Below are positions 24,408 to 31,518 of a DNA stretch of 37,093 nt, in pieces. The stretch is taken from the NCBI GenBank assembly GCA_045657205.1, contig JAZOSS010000068.1:1-37093 (forward strand). Reading direction: 5' to 3'. This DNA is from RGIG7213 sp045657205 (GTDB lineage Bacteria; Bacillota; Clostridia; Oscillospirales; CAG-272). Positions within the stretch are counted from its first letter, which is position 1. The number at the start of each line of letters is the position of its first letter. The notes beneath the pieces were generated by a model. The model was not told the origin of the DNA. It was given only the letters and a program-made list of their open reading frames with translations, and did no database searches. Both the position numbers and the translations under genes were made by a program.

Positions 24408-24925
24408 TGGAGCTTTTTTCGTATCTCGTTATCCCCGTACTGCTTTCCGTTATGGGGATGATTTTTTTGATTGATAAAAATTCATACGACGATTTTGTAA
24501 AGGGAGCGCAAAACGGCTTAAAAACTGCCGTATCTCTTTTGCCGTCTTTCATTTTGCTTCTGATAGGTATAGGAATGTTTACATCCTCGGGCGCTGTTGA
24601 TATCATATGCTCGTTTATATCCCCTGTGCTTGAAAGACTCGGCGTGCCGAAGGAGATAACACCATTGCTTGTTTTACGCCCCGTGTCGGGTTCAGGATCG
24701 CTTGCTATGGCAAATGAGTTGTTTGAAAAATATTCTCCCGACAGCTTTGCGTGTCTTACCGCATCGGTTATCATGGGTTCTTCCGATACGCTCGTTTACG
24801 TTTTATCCGTCTATTTTTCATCTGCAGGTGTTAAAAAGACGCGTCACGCTTTTTTGTGTGCGTTTCTGACGATGATATTTTGCATTTTTCTTTCCTGCTT
24901 TATCTGCCGTATATTTTTTTCATAA
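24407..24925 (+). CDS. spmB: Spore maturation protein B
   Basis: A 172-residue polytopic membrane protein of the SpmB/nucleoside-recognition-domain type, with R-P-V-S-G-S-G-S-L-A-M and I-M-G-S-S-D-T-L-V-Y-V in the expected order. It pairs with SpmA, overlapping it by one base (taatg), so the two are translationally coupled. A small conserved-looking gene starts 33 bases after its stop, probably on the same transcript. Confidence 0.93.
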   Translation: MELFSYLVIPVLLSVMGMIFLIDKNSYDDFVKGAQNGLKTAVSLLPSFILLLIGIGMFTSSGAVDIICSFISPVLERLGVPKEITPLLVLRPVSGSGSLAMANELFEKYSPDSFACLTASVIMGSSDTLVYVLSVYFSSAGVKKTRHAFLCAFLTMIFCIFLSCFICRIFFS

Positions 24926-24958
24926 CGGCAAATGATAAGAAAAGAAAGGACGGTTTAT

Positions 24959-25099
24959 ATGAAAAATAATAAAAAAGTGAAAAAAACGATACAAGCATAT
25001 AAAAGTGCAGGGAACAAGACAGACCCGGACGGCTCGTATACGGGCGTACGTCGTGACGATGCCAATGCACGTCCCGTGCAGGATGCCGACGACCTCTGA
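24959..25099 (+). CDS. 46-residue protein with G-S-Y-T-G and A-D-D-L motifs, unknown function
   Basis: ATG 24959 follows aaagga by eight bases; the frame ends at TGA 25097-25099. The N-terminal third is very basic (seven Lys in the first 15 residues). The rest contains D-P-D-G-S-Y-T-G-V and ends P-V-Q-D-A-D-D-L at the stop. I recall this D-P-x-G-S-Y-T-G ... P-x-Q-D-A-D-D-L layout from other unnamed short clostridial proteins, which together with the good ribosome site argues for a real gene. No membrane helix. It follows spmB and is convergent with the sigma-G remnant, whose stop is two bases away. Function unknown. Confidence 0.75.
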   Translation: MKNNKKVKKTIQAYKSAGNKTDPDGSYTGVRRDDANARPVQDADDL

Positions 25100-25100
25100 T

Positions 25101-25595
25101 TTATAAAGATTTCTTGATTTTTTCAAGTGCCGCTTTTTCTATTCTCGATACCTGTGCCTGGCTTATTCCTATTTCGTCGGCAATCTCCATTTGAGTTTTT
25201 CCGTTGAAAAAACGGAGATCGACAACTGAACGCTCACGTGCGTTCAGTTTTTTTAACGCTTCTATAAGTGCAAGATTTTCTATCCAGGCACCTTCCGTGC
25301 AATTTTCATCTCTTATCTGATCCATTATGCACATACCTTCACCGTCTGCATCGGAAAATATCGGATCGTACATTGAAACGGGATCGGATATTGCTTCAAG
25401 TGCGTTTGATACGTCGCTTTCTTTTTCTCCCATATATGCTGCAATTTGTGATATAGTCGGCTCACACACGTTCTGTTTCATAAGCTCGTCACGCGCAATG
25501 AGAGCTTTGTATGCAAGATCTCTTACGCTTCTGCTAACCCTTACGGCGTTGTTATCACGCAAATACCGCCTTATTTCACCTATTATCATCGGCAC
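25101..25595 (-). pseudogene. sigG: Sigma-G (SpoIIIG) gene lacking its N-terminal half
   Basis: The frame from about GTG 25595 encodes 164 residues that match the C-terminal part of sigma-G. It begins at V-P-M-I-I-G-E-I-R-R-Y-L-R-D-N-N (end of region 2), then V-S-R-S-V-R-D-L-A-Y-K-A-L, region 3 and region 4 with G-K-T-Q-M-E-I-A-D-E-I-G-I-S-Q-A-Q-V-S-R. R-S-x-R-D-x-A-Y-K-A-L points to sigma-G rather than sigma-F. Full-length proteins are about 260 residues, so roughly the first 95-105, with the core-binding and most -10-recognition helices, are missing. The homology stops at the trailing T tract of the upstream gene's terminator. No ribosome site precedes it. It may be a pseudogene or one half of a gene split by a rearrangement. 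Confidence 0.85.
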
Positions 25596-25604
25596 GAACG
25601 TTAC

Positions 25605-25647
25605 AAAGAAAAATAAAAAAAGACCGACGGAATTTTCATTCCATCGG
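25605..25647 (-). terminator. Intrinsic terminator of RNase J / AlgX-like operon
   Basis: On the minus strand ccgatggaa (25647-25639) pairs with ttccgtcgg (25632-25624) with one G-T wobble, followed by tctttttttattttt. It starts seven bases after the upstream gene's stop and abuts the truncated sigma-G gene. Confidence 0.9.
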
Positions 25648-25653
25648 CAGTGT

Positions 25654-26976
25654 TTATTCACTTAAAAGGAGCTTTTCAGTTGTTCTTTCGCTGATGAGTT
25701 GTATCACGTAATCGGGTTTCTTTTCTTCGACCAGACCGTAATCAAGTGCATACGTCCATATCGGCTGACACGTGAGGGATGAAAAATGCTCGGCAATAAA
25801 CTGTATTGCATTAAGTCCGTACGAATCAAAGATGAATATCCCTCGGGGAAGAGAAGGATCGTCTATTTCGGTCGTAGATGTTTTATCGTCAAAAAACTTG
25901 TTTGTGAAATTCCAGATGTATGCTTCCTCTTTTTTTGCCTTGTCATAGGGTGAAAGGGGAGTATATTTGCTCATAAGAAACGGAGCTTTCTCAAATACGC
26001 CCATATTTTCAATATCGGCATACGTCATCATATCTGTGTAATTCAAAACTACGTTTTTGATGTCGTAATCCGAAAGCGGATGCGCTGAAGCATTCGGGAA
26101 TTTCTTTGAAACAACACTCATTATTTCGGCATACGCATAGTATGCGCCAAGCTCTGTCCAGTGCGTGTCAAGGTTGTAATATATTTTTTCATCCTTGTGG
26201 GAAGATAAAATATCCGTCATATCGATAACGGTAACGCCGTTAATACCGCTTAAAGCTTCCGTTGCCTGCTTTAAGGCAGAATTGTCTGTGACGATGTTTT
26301 CTTTCATTTCACCAGGCACGCCTTCTGTGTATACGGTAGTTGAGTTCGGAACGATAACGTAAATTATTTCAACGTCCTTACCTGCCGTGCTTCTTGCCCT
26401 CTGCACACGTTTTTGAGCAAGATTTTTTATAAGCAGAAGCTCGTTTTCATTAAACAGATTGGTGTGATAAAGATCACCGAGGTCTGAATTCTGACAAATT
26501 CTTGAGTCGTTTGTTATAAATATCTCTCTGTTTTTTGCACCGCGGATGAATTTTGCATCGACACTTACGGCATCGCTTTCATTCTTGCCGGGGACTGTTG
26601 CCGTCACCGAAAGCGTATCAGCTTTTTTATCTTTCAGTTTGACTGAAAATACGAAGCTTCCGCCGTCGGAGATTATATCAAACCGTTCGGTATATCCGCC
26701 TTTTACACTTATTGTTGATAATTCTTCACACGCACCCGCCACAAGAACAACGTCGCTTTCTATGTTCTTCGTAACTATGATAAACGGAGGGGAGGTCTTT
26801 TCATCCGAGATCGGAGAAACGGTCGTCGGTGTAAAAACAGTTTCGTCATCATTTATACTGTCGGCTGTGCTGTATGACGTATCCGAAAGATCTGTATTTT
26901 CGGTGTCTGTATCAGCAGCGCAGGAGGATGTTATAATTGCTGTCAGTGCAAGCAATGCCGAAAGAACTTTTTTCAT
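25654..26976 (-). CDS. AlgX/AlgJ-like SGNH-fold lipoprotein (putative O-acyltransferase), copy 1
   Basis: A 440-residue lipoprotein: basic N terminus, hydrophobic core and T-S-S-C19-A, then a Thr/Ser/Asp-rich linker to about 60 and an Ig-like beta-sandwich (about 63-145). The catalytic SGNH-type domain follows. It holds D270-T-H272-W in N-L-D-T-H-W-T-E-L-G-A-Y-Y-A, and F-D384-S385-Y-G, corresponding to the Asp-His and Ser of AlgX/AlgJ. Those proteins O-acetylate exported polysaccharides with an MBOAT partner; no MBOAT gene is in the window. It starts nine bases after the RNase J stop with no good ribosome site, so translation may be coupled. A close paralog is at 31519-33033. Confidence 0.85.
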   Translation of the reverse strand: MKKVLSALLALTAIITSSCAADTDTENTDLSDTSYSTADSINDDETVFTPTTVSPISDEKTSPPFIIVTKNIESDVVLVAGACEELSTISVKGGYTERFDIISDGGSFVFSVKLKDKKADTLSVTATVPGKNESDAVSVDAKFIRGAKNREIFITNDSRICQNSDLGDLYHTNLFNENELLLIKNLAQKRVQRARSTAGKDVEIIYVIVPNSTTVYTEGVPGEMKENIVTDNSALKQATEALSGINGVTVIDMTDILSSHKDEKIYYNLDTHWTELGAYYAYAEIMSVVSKKFPNASAHPLSDYDIKNVVLNYTDMMTYADIENMGVFEKAPFLMSKYTPLSPYDKAKKEEAYIWNFTNKFFDDKTSTTEIDDPSLPRGIFIFDSYGLNAIQFIAEHFSSLTCQPIWTYALDYGLVEEKKPDYVIQLISERTTEKLLLSE

Positions 26977-26985
26977 ATTTTGATG

Positions 26986-28671
26986 TTATATGTTCATTAT
27001 TATGGGAAGTATCATCGGTCTGCGTTTTGTTTTTTGGTATACGTATTTTGCAAGATCTTCTTTTATTTTGTTTTTGATCTGTGAAAAATCGGAGATACCG
27101 TTTTCAAAACAAGCTTCGAGAACGTAGTAGGCACTTTCTTTAAGCTCATCCATAAGCTCTTCGGATTCTCTTACGTATACAAATCCGCGTGAAACGATGT
27201 CAGGCCCTGCGATAACAAGCTGTTCTTCCATTTGAAGCGTCATTACAACGATTATTATGCCGTCTTCTGCCAGATGGCGTCTGTCACGAAGTACGATACT
27301 TCCGACATCTCCGACGCCGTATCCGTCAACGAGTACCTTTCCCGACGGCACGGTGCCGTTGAAGCGTGCGCCTTCTTCATCAATTTCAAGAACCTTGCCT
27401 ATCTCTGCCAAAAAGATATTTTCTTCTTTTTCGCCCATCTGTATTGCAAGCTCTTTGTGGTTTACGAGATGGCGGTATTCGCCGTGTATCGGCATAAAGT
27501 ATTTAGGTCTTGTAAGTGCGTGCATCGTTTTAAGCTCTTCTCTGCAAGCATGGCCCGAAACGTGAACGTCGGCAACGGCATCGTGAAGAACGGTTACACC
27601 CTTTTTAAACAACTCGTTTATTATTTTGTTTACGAACTTTTCGTTACCGGGGATGGCATTTGCGGAGATGATAACGACATCGTTTTCGTTAAGCTCCACT
27701 TTGTCGTGTTCGGAAAACGCCATACGGTAAAGGGCGGACATAGGCTCGCCCTGGCTTCCTGTTGATACGATGGTAAGCTGTTCGGGTTTATACTTTTTGA
27801 TCTCTGAAATATCTATAAGCGTACCTTCCTCGGCGTGCATATATCCAAGACGGATGGCGACGTTTACGACGTTTACCATACTTCTGCCCGTTATTGCAAC
27901 CTTGCGCCCGTATTTTTCGGCAGCATAAATTATCTGCTGAACACGGTGTACGTTTGAAGAAAACGTAGCGATCGTTATACGCTTGTCAGCGTGTCTGAAA
28001 AATATATTATCAAGTGAAGCACCGACCTTGCGTTCGGAGGGGGTATATCCGGGACGCTCCGCGTTCGTTGATTCACACATAAGAAGGAGAACGCCTTCAT
28101 TGCCAAGCTCACCCAAACGGGTAAGATTCATCATTTTGCTTTCGATGGGGGTGAGGTCTATTTTAAAGTCACCCGAGTGGATTATAGTACCGATAGGGGT
28201 TTTTATCGCAAGACACGCCGCATCGGCTATTGAATGGTTTACGTTTATAAATTCAACGCTGAAGGATGTGCCGAGCTTTATCGTGTCACCCGTGTTTACC
28301 GAAATAAGCTCGGGGATTATATCAAACGTGTGCTCGGAAAGCTTCTTTTCCAAAATTCCTATCGTAAGCGGTGTTCCGTATACGGGAGGCGATATCTGTT
28401 TTAAAACGTAGGGAAGTGCACCTATGTGGTCTTCGTGTCCGTGTGTCAGTACGATTCCCGTGATTTTTTCGTAATTTTTTTCAAGGTAAGTTATATCGGG
28501 GATGACAAGATCGACACCCGGCATATCCTCTTCGGGAAAGCCGAGTCCGCAATCAACTATCATCATTTCATCACCGTACTCTATAACGGCGAGGTTTTTG
28601 CCTATTTCATAAAGGCCTCCGAGCATCATAACTCTGAGTTTTTCTGTATTTTTATTTTTTCTCTTTGACAT
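26986..28671 (-). CDS. rnj: Ribonuclease J
   Basis: A 561-residue metallo-beta-lactamase/beta-CASP ribonuclease with T-H77-G-H79-E-D81-H82-I-G zinc motif, G-D-F-K-I-D downstream, the beta-CASP segment V-H-R-V-Q-Q-I and V-S-G-H-A near the third motif. The C-terminal domain is present, so the length is normal for RNase J1/J2. It matures rRNA and degrades mRNA by 5'-3' exonuclease and endonuclease activity. aaggag lies six bases before ATG 28671. Its leader contains an imperfect hairpin (28729-28756). Confidence 0.95.
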   Translation of the reverse strand: MSKRKNKNTEKLRVMMLGGLYEIGKNLAVIEYGDEMMIVDCGLGFPEEDMPGVDLVIPDITYLEKNYEKITGIVLTHGHEDHIGALPYVLKQISPPVYGTPLTIGILEKKLSEHTFDIIPELISVNTGDTIKLGTSFSVEFINVNHSIADAACLAIKTPIGTIIHSGDFKIDLTPIESKMMNLTRLGELGNEGVLLLMCESTNAERPGYTPSERKVGASLDNIFFRHADKRITIATFSSNVHRVQQIIYAAEKYGRKVAITGRSMVNVVNVAIRLGYMHAEEGTLIDISEIKKYKPEQLTIVSTGSQGEPMSALYRMAFSEHDKVELNENDVVIISANAIPGNEKFVNKIINELFKKGVTVLHDAVADVHVSGHACREELKTMHALTRPKYFMPIHGEYRHLVNHKELAIQMGEKEENIFLAEIGKVLEIDEEGARFNGTVPSGKVLVDGYGVGDVGSIVLRDRRHLAEDGIIIVVMTLQMEEQLVIAGPDIVSRGFVYVRESEELMDELKESAYYVLEACFENGISDFSQIKNKIKEDLAKYVYQKTKRRPMILPIIMNI

Positions 28672-28796
28672 TATTTCTCCTTAGTTCCAATTACTGTAAA
28701 ATTATTGCGCGCAAAAAGGTATGTAACACCGACCGGGAAAATACGTTTCTCGGCGGCATATATTGATTTTTATCACGAACACGTTAAGTTACGATC

Positions 28797-28805
28797 ATTA
28801 TATCA
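28797..28805 (-). promoter_or_regulatory. Possible extended -10 element for rnj
   Basis: On the minus strand TGA-TATAAT (28805-28797) about 125 bases before the rnj start. No consensus -35 is present at the right distance, so confidence is modest. Confidence 0.4.
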
Positions 28806-28845
28806 TGTGTATATAGAATAATACCCCGATTTTTATAAACATTTT

Positions 28846-31077
28846 TTAAATATTGAGTTTTTTGATTATTTCTCCCACGATGTCACGTGCGGCACTTGCC
28901 GTATACGCTTCGGTTATTATTCTGAAACCGCTGTCGTCAGATCCGACAGTTGATACGGCACCCGGCTTTTTTACAATTACACCGTCACCGTATATTCTTT
29001 GCACTGCAATGTTTTCTTCGTAGAGGCTTGAAAGGGTTGATGCACGTTTTTCTTTTGGGACTTTTATTCTGTCTTCACGCACAAAAAACGGTCTTATCAT
29101 ACTTTCAGCCGACATAAGCGAAAGAGATCTGTTTTTTAAGATCGACAGCAGTTTTACTGCCGCACAGAGCGGGTCGGAATTATACATATTTGAATAAAAA
29201 TTTTCACGAATCTCGTTGTCTTCCCGAAGCTCCGAAAAAGGGCTTTCAAGGTAGTACCCGAATTTTATATCTCTGCTTTTTGCTATTTCTTCATATATCG
29301 GAATATCGTAATAGGAAAGGGAAAGAGTGCCTAACTTTTCTTTGTCTTCAAGTGCCGTTATAATAGCACGCACGTGATATTTGTCGGTCGTATAAAGCTT
29401 TCCGTCTTTGTGCTGGCTTATTTTTAATGAATTGTTGTTTTCATCTATATCAATACAGAAGTATTCGTCGCTGTCAGGTGACGTGTATTCGTACACCTCC
29501 GCACCCAATGATAAAAGAACTTCTCCGAGAAAGTGTGAGCCCGTTGTATGGGAAATTATTATTTTCATTCCGTGAAGGTCGCCGCCTTCTTTTTTTAAGG
29601 CGCATTTGTAAAGTTCATCTGCACCGTTTACGTATTCCGTTTCAAATATATCTGAGGGTGTGGGGAAATCTTTTGAGAAAAAAAGATCTTCTATTTGACT
29701 TTCAAGCTTTCCTTTTATTTTAAGACCGTCTTTGTCACGGAATATAATGTGTATGTCGGAATCGCTTGAAGCTTTTTTCATGAAAACCATAACGTCAAGC
29801 TTGTAGTATTTGTTTATATAGTTCGCCATGCTGTAGAAGCCTGTGCCGAAATTCATACATTTACCGCTGCAGCACTTGATACCGCAGGTGAATATTTCGG
29901 CGGCATTTGATGAGATCGCTCCTCCGTCGTGCATAACACCGACTGTTTTTACAAGACTTCCTAAAGCCATACCAAGGGCACATATCCCGTCTGCTCCGAT
30001 GGATGAATAAAAATTGCAGGATATTCCGTCAACACCGAAAAGACTGCCTTTTTTAATAATATTTCTCATTATTTTTTCTCCCGTTACCGTTTGTCCTGTC
30101 GGAATTACTGTATTTTCGCAAAGAGTTATGCCGCGTTTGATAACACTGTCTGCGCCTATTACGCATCCGTCGGGTATTATTACACCGTCCTCTATTATAA
30201 CGCCTTTGCATACCGTGCTTGATGTTATGCTTACCCCTGCACCGATTTTGACGTTGTCGTGTATAACGCTTTTACAAACACTCGTATTCTCACCGATAGT
30301 AACACTGTCCGTTATTACACTTCCGTATATTCCGTGGTATTGCGGAAGATAGACACCCAAAGAGTATTTTCCGTCAAGTGCTTCGACATTGCATTTTCTG
30401 TATTCTTCAAGGTTTCCGATATCACACCAATCACCGCAGGCATTATACGAAAACAGCCGTTTTCCGTCTTTTAAAAGCTTCGGAAAAAGATCACGGCTGA
30501 AGTCAAATACCGTATTGTCCGGAACATATTTCAGTATTTCCTTTTTAATTACGTATATTCCCGTGTTTATTTTATCTGAAAAAATTTCACCCGCTGAAGG
30601 CTTTTCGGCAAACTTAACTATCTTTCCTTCACTGTCCGACAGTACGATACCGTAAAGTGAGGGGAACGGAGTTTTTGTGCATACTATTGTTATATCCGCA
30701 TTATTTTTAACGTGAAAATCATATATTTCGTCAAGGTCATAATCCCAGATACCGTCACCCGATACTACGATAAATTCATCGCTTAAATAATCTTCACACG
30801 CTTTTACACCGCCTGCCGTTCCTAAAGGTACGTCTTCTGTATAATACTTTAAATTCACACCTGCGTAGCAATTGGAGAAAGTGTTTTTTATCATATCGGG
30901 CATATATTTTAGCGTCACAGCGGCATCGTTTATCCCGTATTTGCAAAGGTTTCTTACGATGTGTGCCATTACGGGCTCGTTCAGGATAGGCACCAACGGC
31001 TTCGGCATAGTGTCCGTCAGCGGTTTTAGACGAGTCCCGAATCCCCCTGCCATAATTACAGCTTTTATTCCGTTCAT
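28846..31077 (-). CDS. Sugar-nucleotidyltransferase fused to a degenerate phosphohexomutase-like domain
   Basis: A 743-residue fusion. Residues 1-235 are a sugar-1-phosphate nucleotidyltransferase: M-A-G-G-F-G-T-R-L-K-P-L (9-20), P-K-P-L-V-P, V-S-G-D-G and F-A-E-K-P-S ... N-T-G-I-Y. Residues about 245-335 are left-handed beta-helix hexapeptide repeats. From about 345 the chain resembles phosphomannomutase (F-G-V-D-G-I-S). The active-site loop that should read T-A-S-H-N-P is K-K-A-S-S-D-S (about 434-440), and the metal loop D-G-D-x-D-R appears as D-I-D-E-N-N-N (about 543-549). The guanylyltransferase/mutase fusion itself is known; loss of mutase residues suggests a regulatory or structural role here. 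A promoter lies just upstream. Donor sugar and nucleotide are not certain. Confidence 0.86.
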   Translation of the reverse strand: MNGIKAVIMAGGFGTRLKPLTDTMPKPLVPILNEPVMAHIVRNLCKYGINDAAVTLKYMPDMIKNTFSNCYAGVNLKYYTEDVPLGTAGGVKACEDYLSDEFIVVSGDGIWDYDLDEIYDFHVKNNADITIVCTKTPFPSLYGIVLSDSEGKIVKFAEKPSAGEIFSDKINTGIYVIKKEILKYVPDNTVFDFSRDLFPKLLKDGKRLFSYNACGDWCDIGNLEEYRKCNVEALDGKYSLGVYLPQYHGIYGSVITDSVTIGENTSVCKSVIHDNVKIGAGVSITSSTVCKGVIIEDGVIIPDGCVIGADSVIKRGITLCENTVIPTGQTVTGEKIMRNIIKKGSLFGVDGISCNFYSSIGADGICALGMALGSLVKTVGVMHDGGAISSNAAEIFTCGIKCCSGKCMNFGTGFYSMANYINKYYKLDVMVFMKKASSDSDIHIIFRDKDGLKIKGKLESQIEDLFFSKDFPTPSDIFETEYVNGADELYKCALKKEGGDLHGMKIIISHTTGSHFLGEVLLSLGAEVYEYTSPDSDEYFCIDIDENNNSLKISQHKDGKLYTTDKYHVRAIITALEDKEKLGTLSLSYYDIPIYEEIAKSRDIKFGYYLESPFSELREDNEIRENFYSNMYNSDPLCAAVKLLSILKNRSLSLMSAESMIRPFFVREDRIKVPKEKRASTLSSLYEENIAVQRIYGDGVIVKKPGAVSTVGSDDSGFRIITEAYTASAARDIVGEIIKKLNI

Positions 31078-31113
31078 ATTATATGAATACCTTTCTGTTA
31101 AGTTCGGATTTAT

Positions 31114-31142
31114 ATTGCACCAAACATATGTAATTTATTCAA
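31114..31142 (-). promoter_or_regulatory. Promoter for the nucleotidyltransferase fusion gene
   Basis: On the minus strand TTGAAT (31142-31137), 17-base spacer, TGCAAT (31119-31114) preceded by TGG. It lies 37 bases before ATG 31077. Confidence 0.65.
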
Positions 31143-31206
31143 AAAATACCGTGAGTGAATAAAAACGCTGTTTATGACTACAATTTTTAAAAAAAGGAGA
31201 AATGAT

Positions 31207-31494
31207 ATGGTGAGGGGTACGCAAAGAAAGGTGATAGTCGTAAAGGATACAAAAAGCGGAATATTTGACGAAGCATATTTCATAGTGAAAAACAGTGCGG
31301 ACAGCGCACATCTTACGACGTCGGATATGGTGTCGGAAGCGGACAGAATAATATCAAACTGTGCTGTGAGCAGTTATAATAACGAAAAAAAAGAGTCCGA
31401 GAAATATCTCAGACCCTTGTGGTTTTTTATAGGTATTTTATGCTGCGATGTGTTTTTGGCAGCCGTGCTTGCCCTCGGTTCATTTTATTTATAA
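31207..31494 (+). CDS. Small single-helix membrane protein of unknown function
   Basis: A 95-residue protein starting at ATG 31207, seven bases after aaggag; an in-frame upstream ATG at 31174 lacks a ribosome site. The soluble N-terminal part reads V-R-G-T-Q-R-K-V-I-V-V-K-D-T, then I-F-D-E-A-Y-F-I-V-K and D-M-V-S-E-A-D-R-I-I. A C-terminal membrane helix (about 73-93) follows. I recall short clostridial proteins opening with a similar basic strand and F-E-E-A-x-F-I-V pattern, function unknown. It is divergent from the nucleotidyltransferase fusion and convergent with the second AlgX-like gene. Confidence 0.78.
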   Translation: MVRGTQRKVIVVKDTKSGIFDEAYFIVKNSADSAHLTTSDMVSEADRIISNCAVSSYNNEKKESEKYLRPLWFFIGILCCDVFLAAVLALGSFYL

Positions 31495-31514
31495 AATACA
31501 AAAGAGTATTTTTT
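31493..31514. terminator. Weak AT-rich terminator between convergent genes
   Basis: aaaatac (31493-31499) pairs with gtatttt (31506-31512), followed by a T run; the stem overlaps the stop codon of the upstream gene. Only seven mostly A-T pairs, so the call is tentative. Confidence 0.45.
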
Positions 31515-31518
31515 ATTC

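Noticed and set aside
25101..25661. A frameshift hiding the N-terminal half of sigma-G just upstream
   Set aside because: Only about 60 bases separate the homology start from the stop codon of the upstream gene, and they hold a terminator; there is no room for about 300 missing bases in any frame.
28672..28845. Small non-coding RNA gene upstream of rnj
   Set aside because: The segment has only an imperfect hairpin and no independent terminator; a normal mRNA leader explains it.
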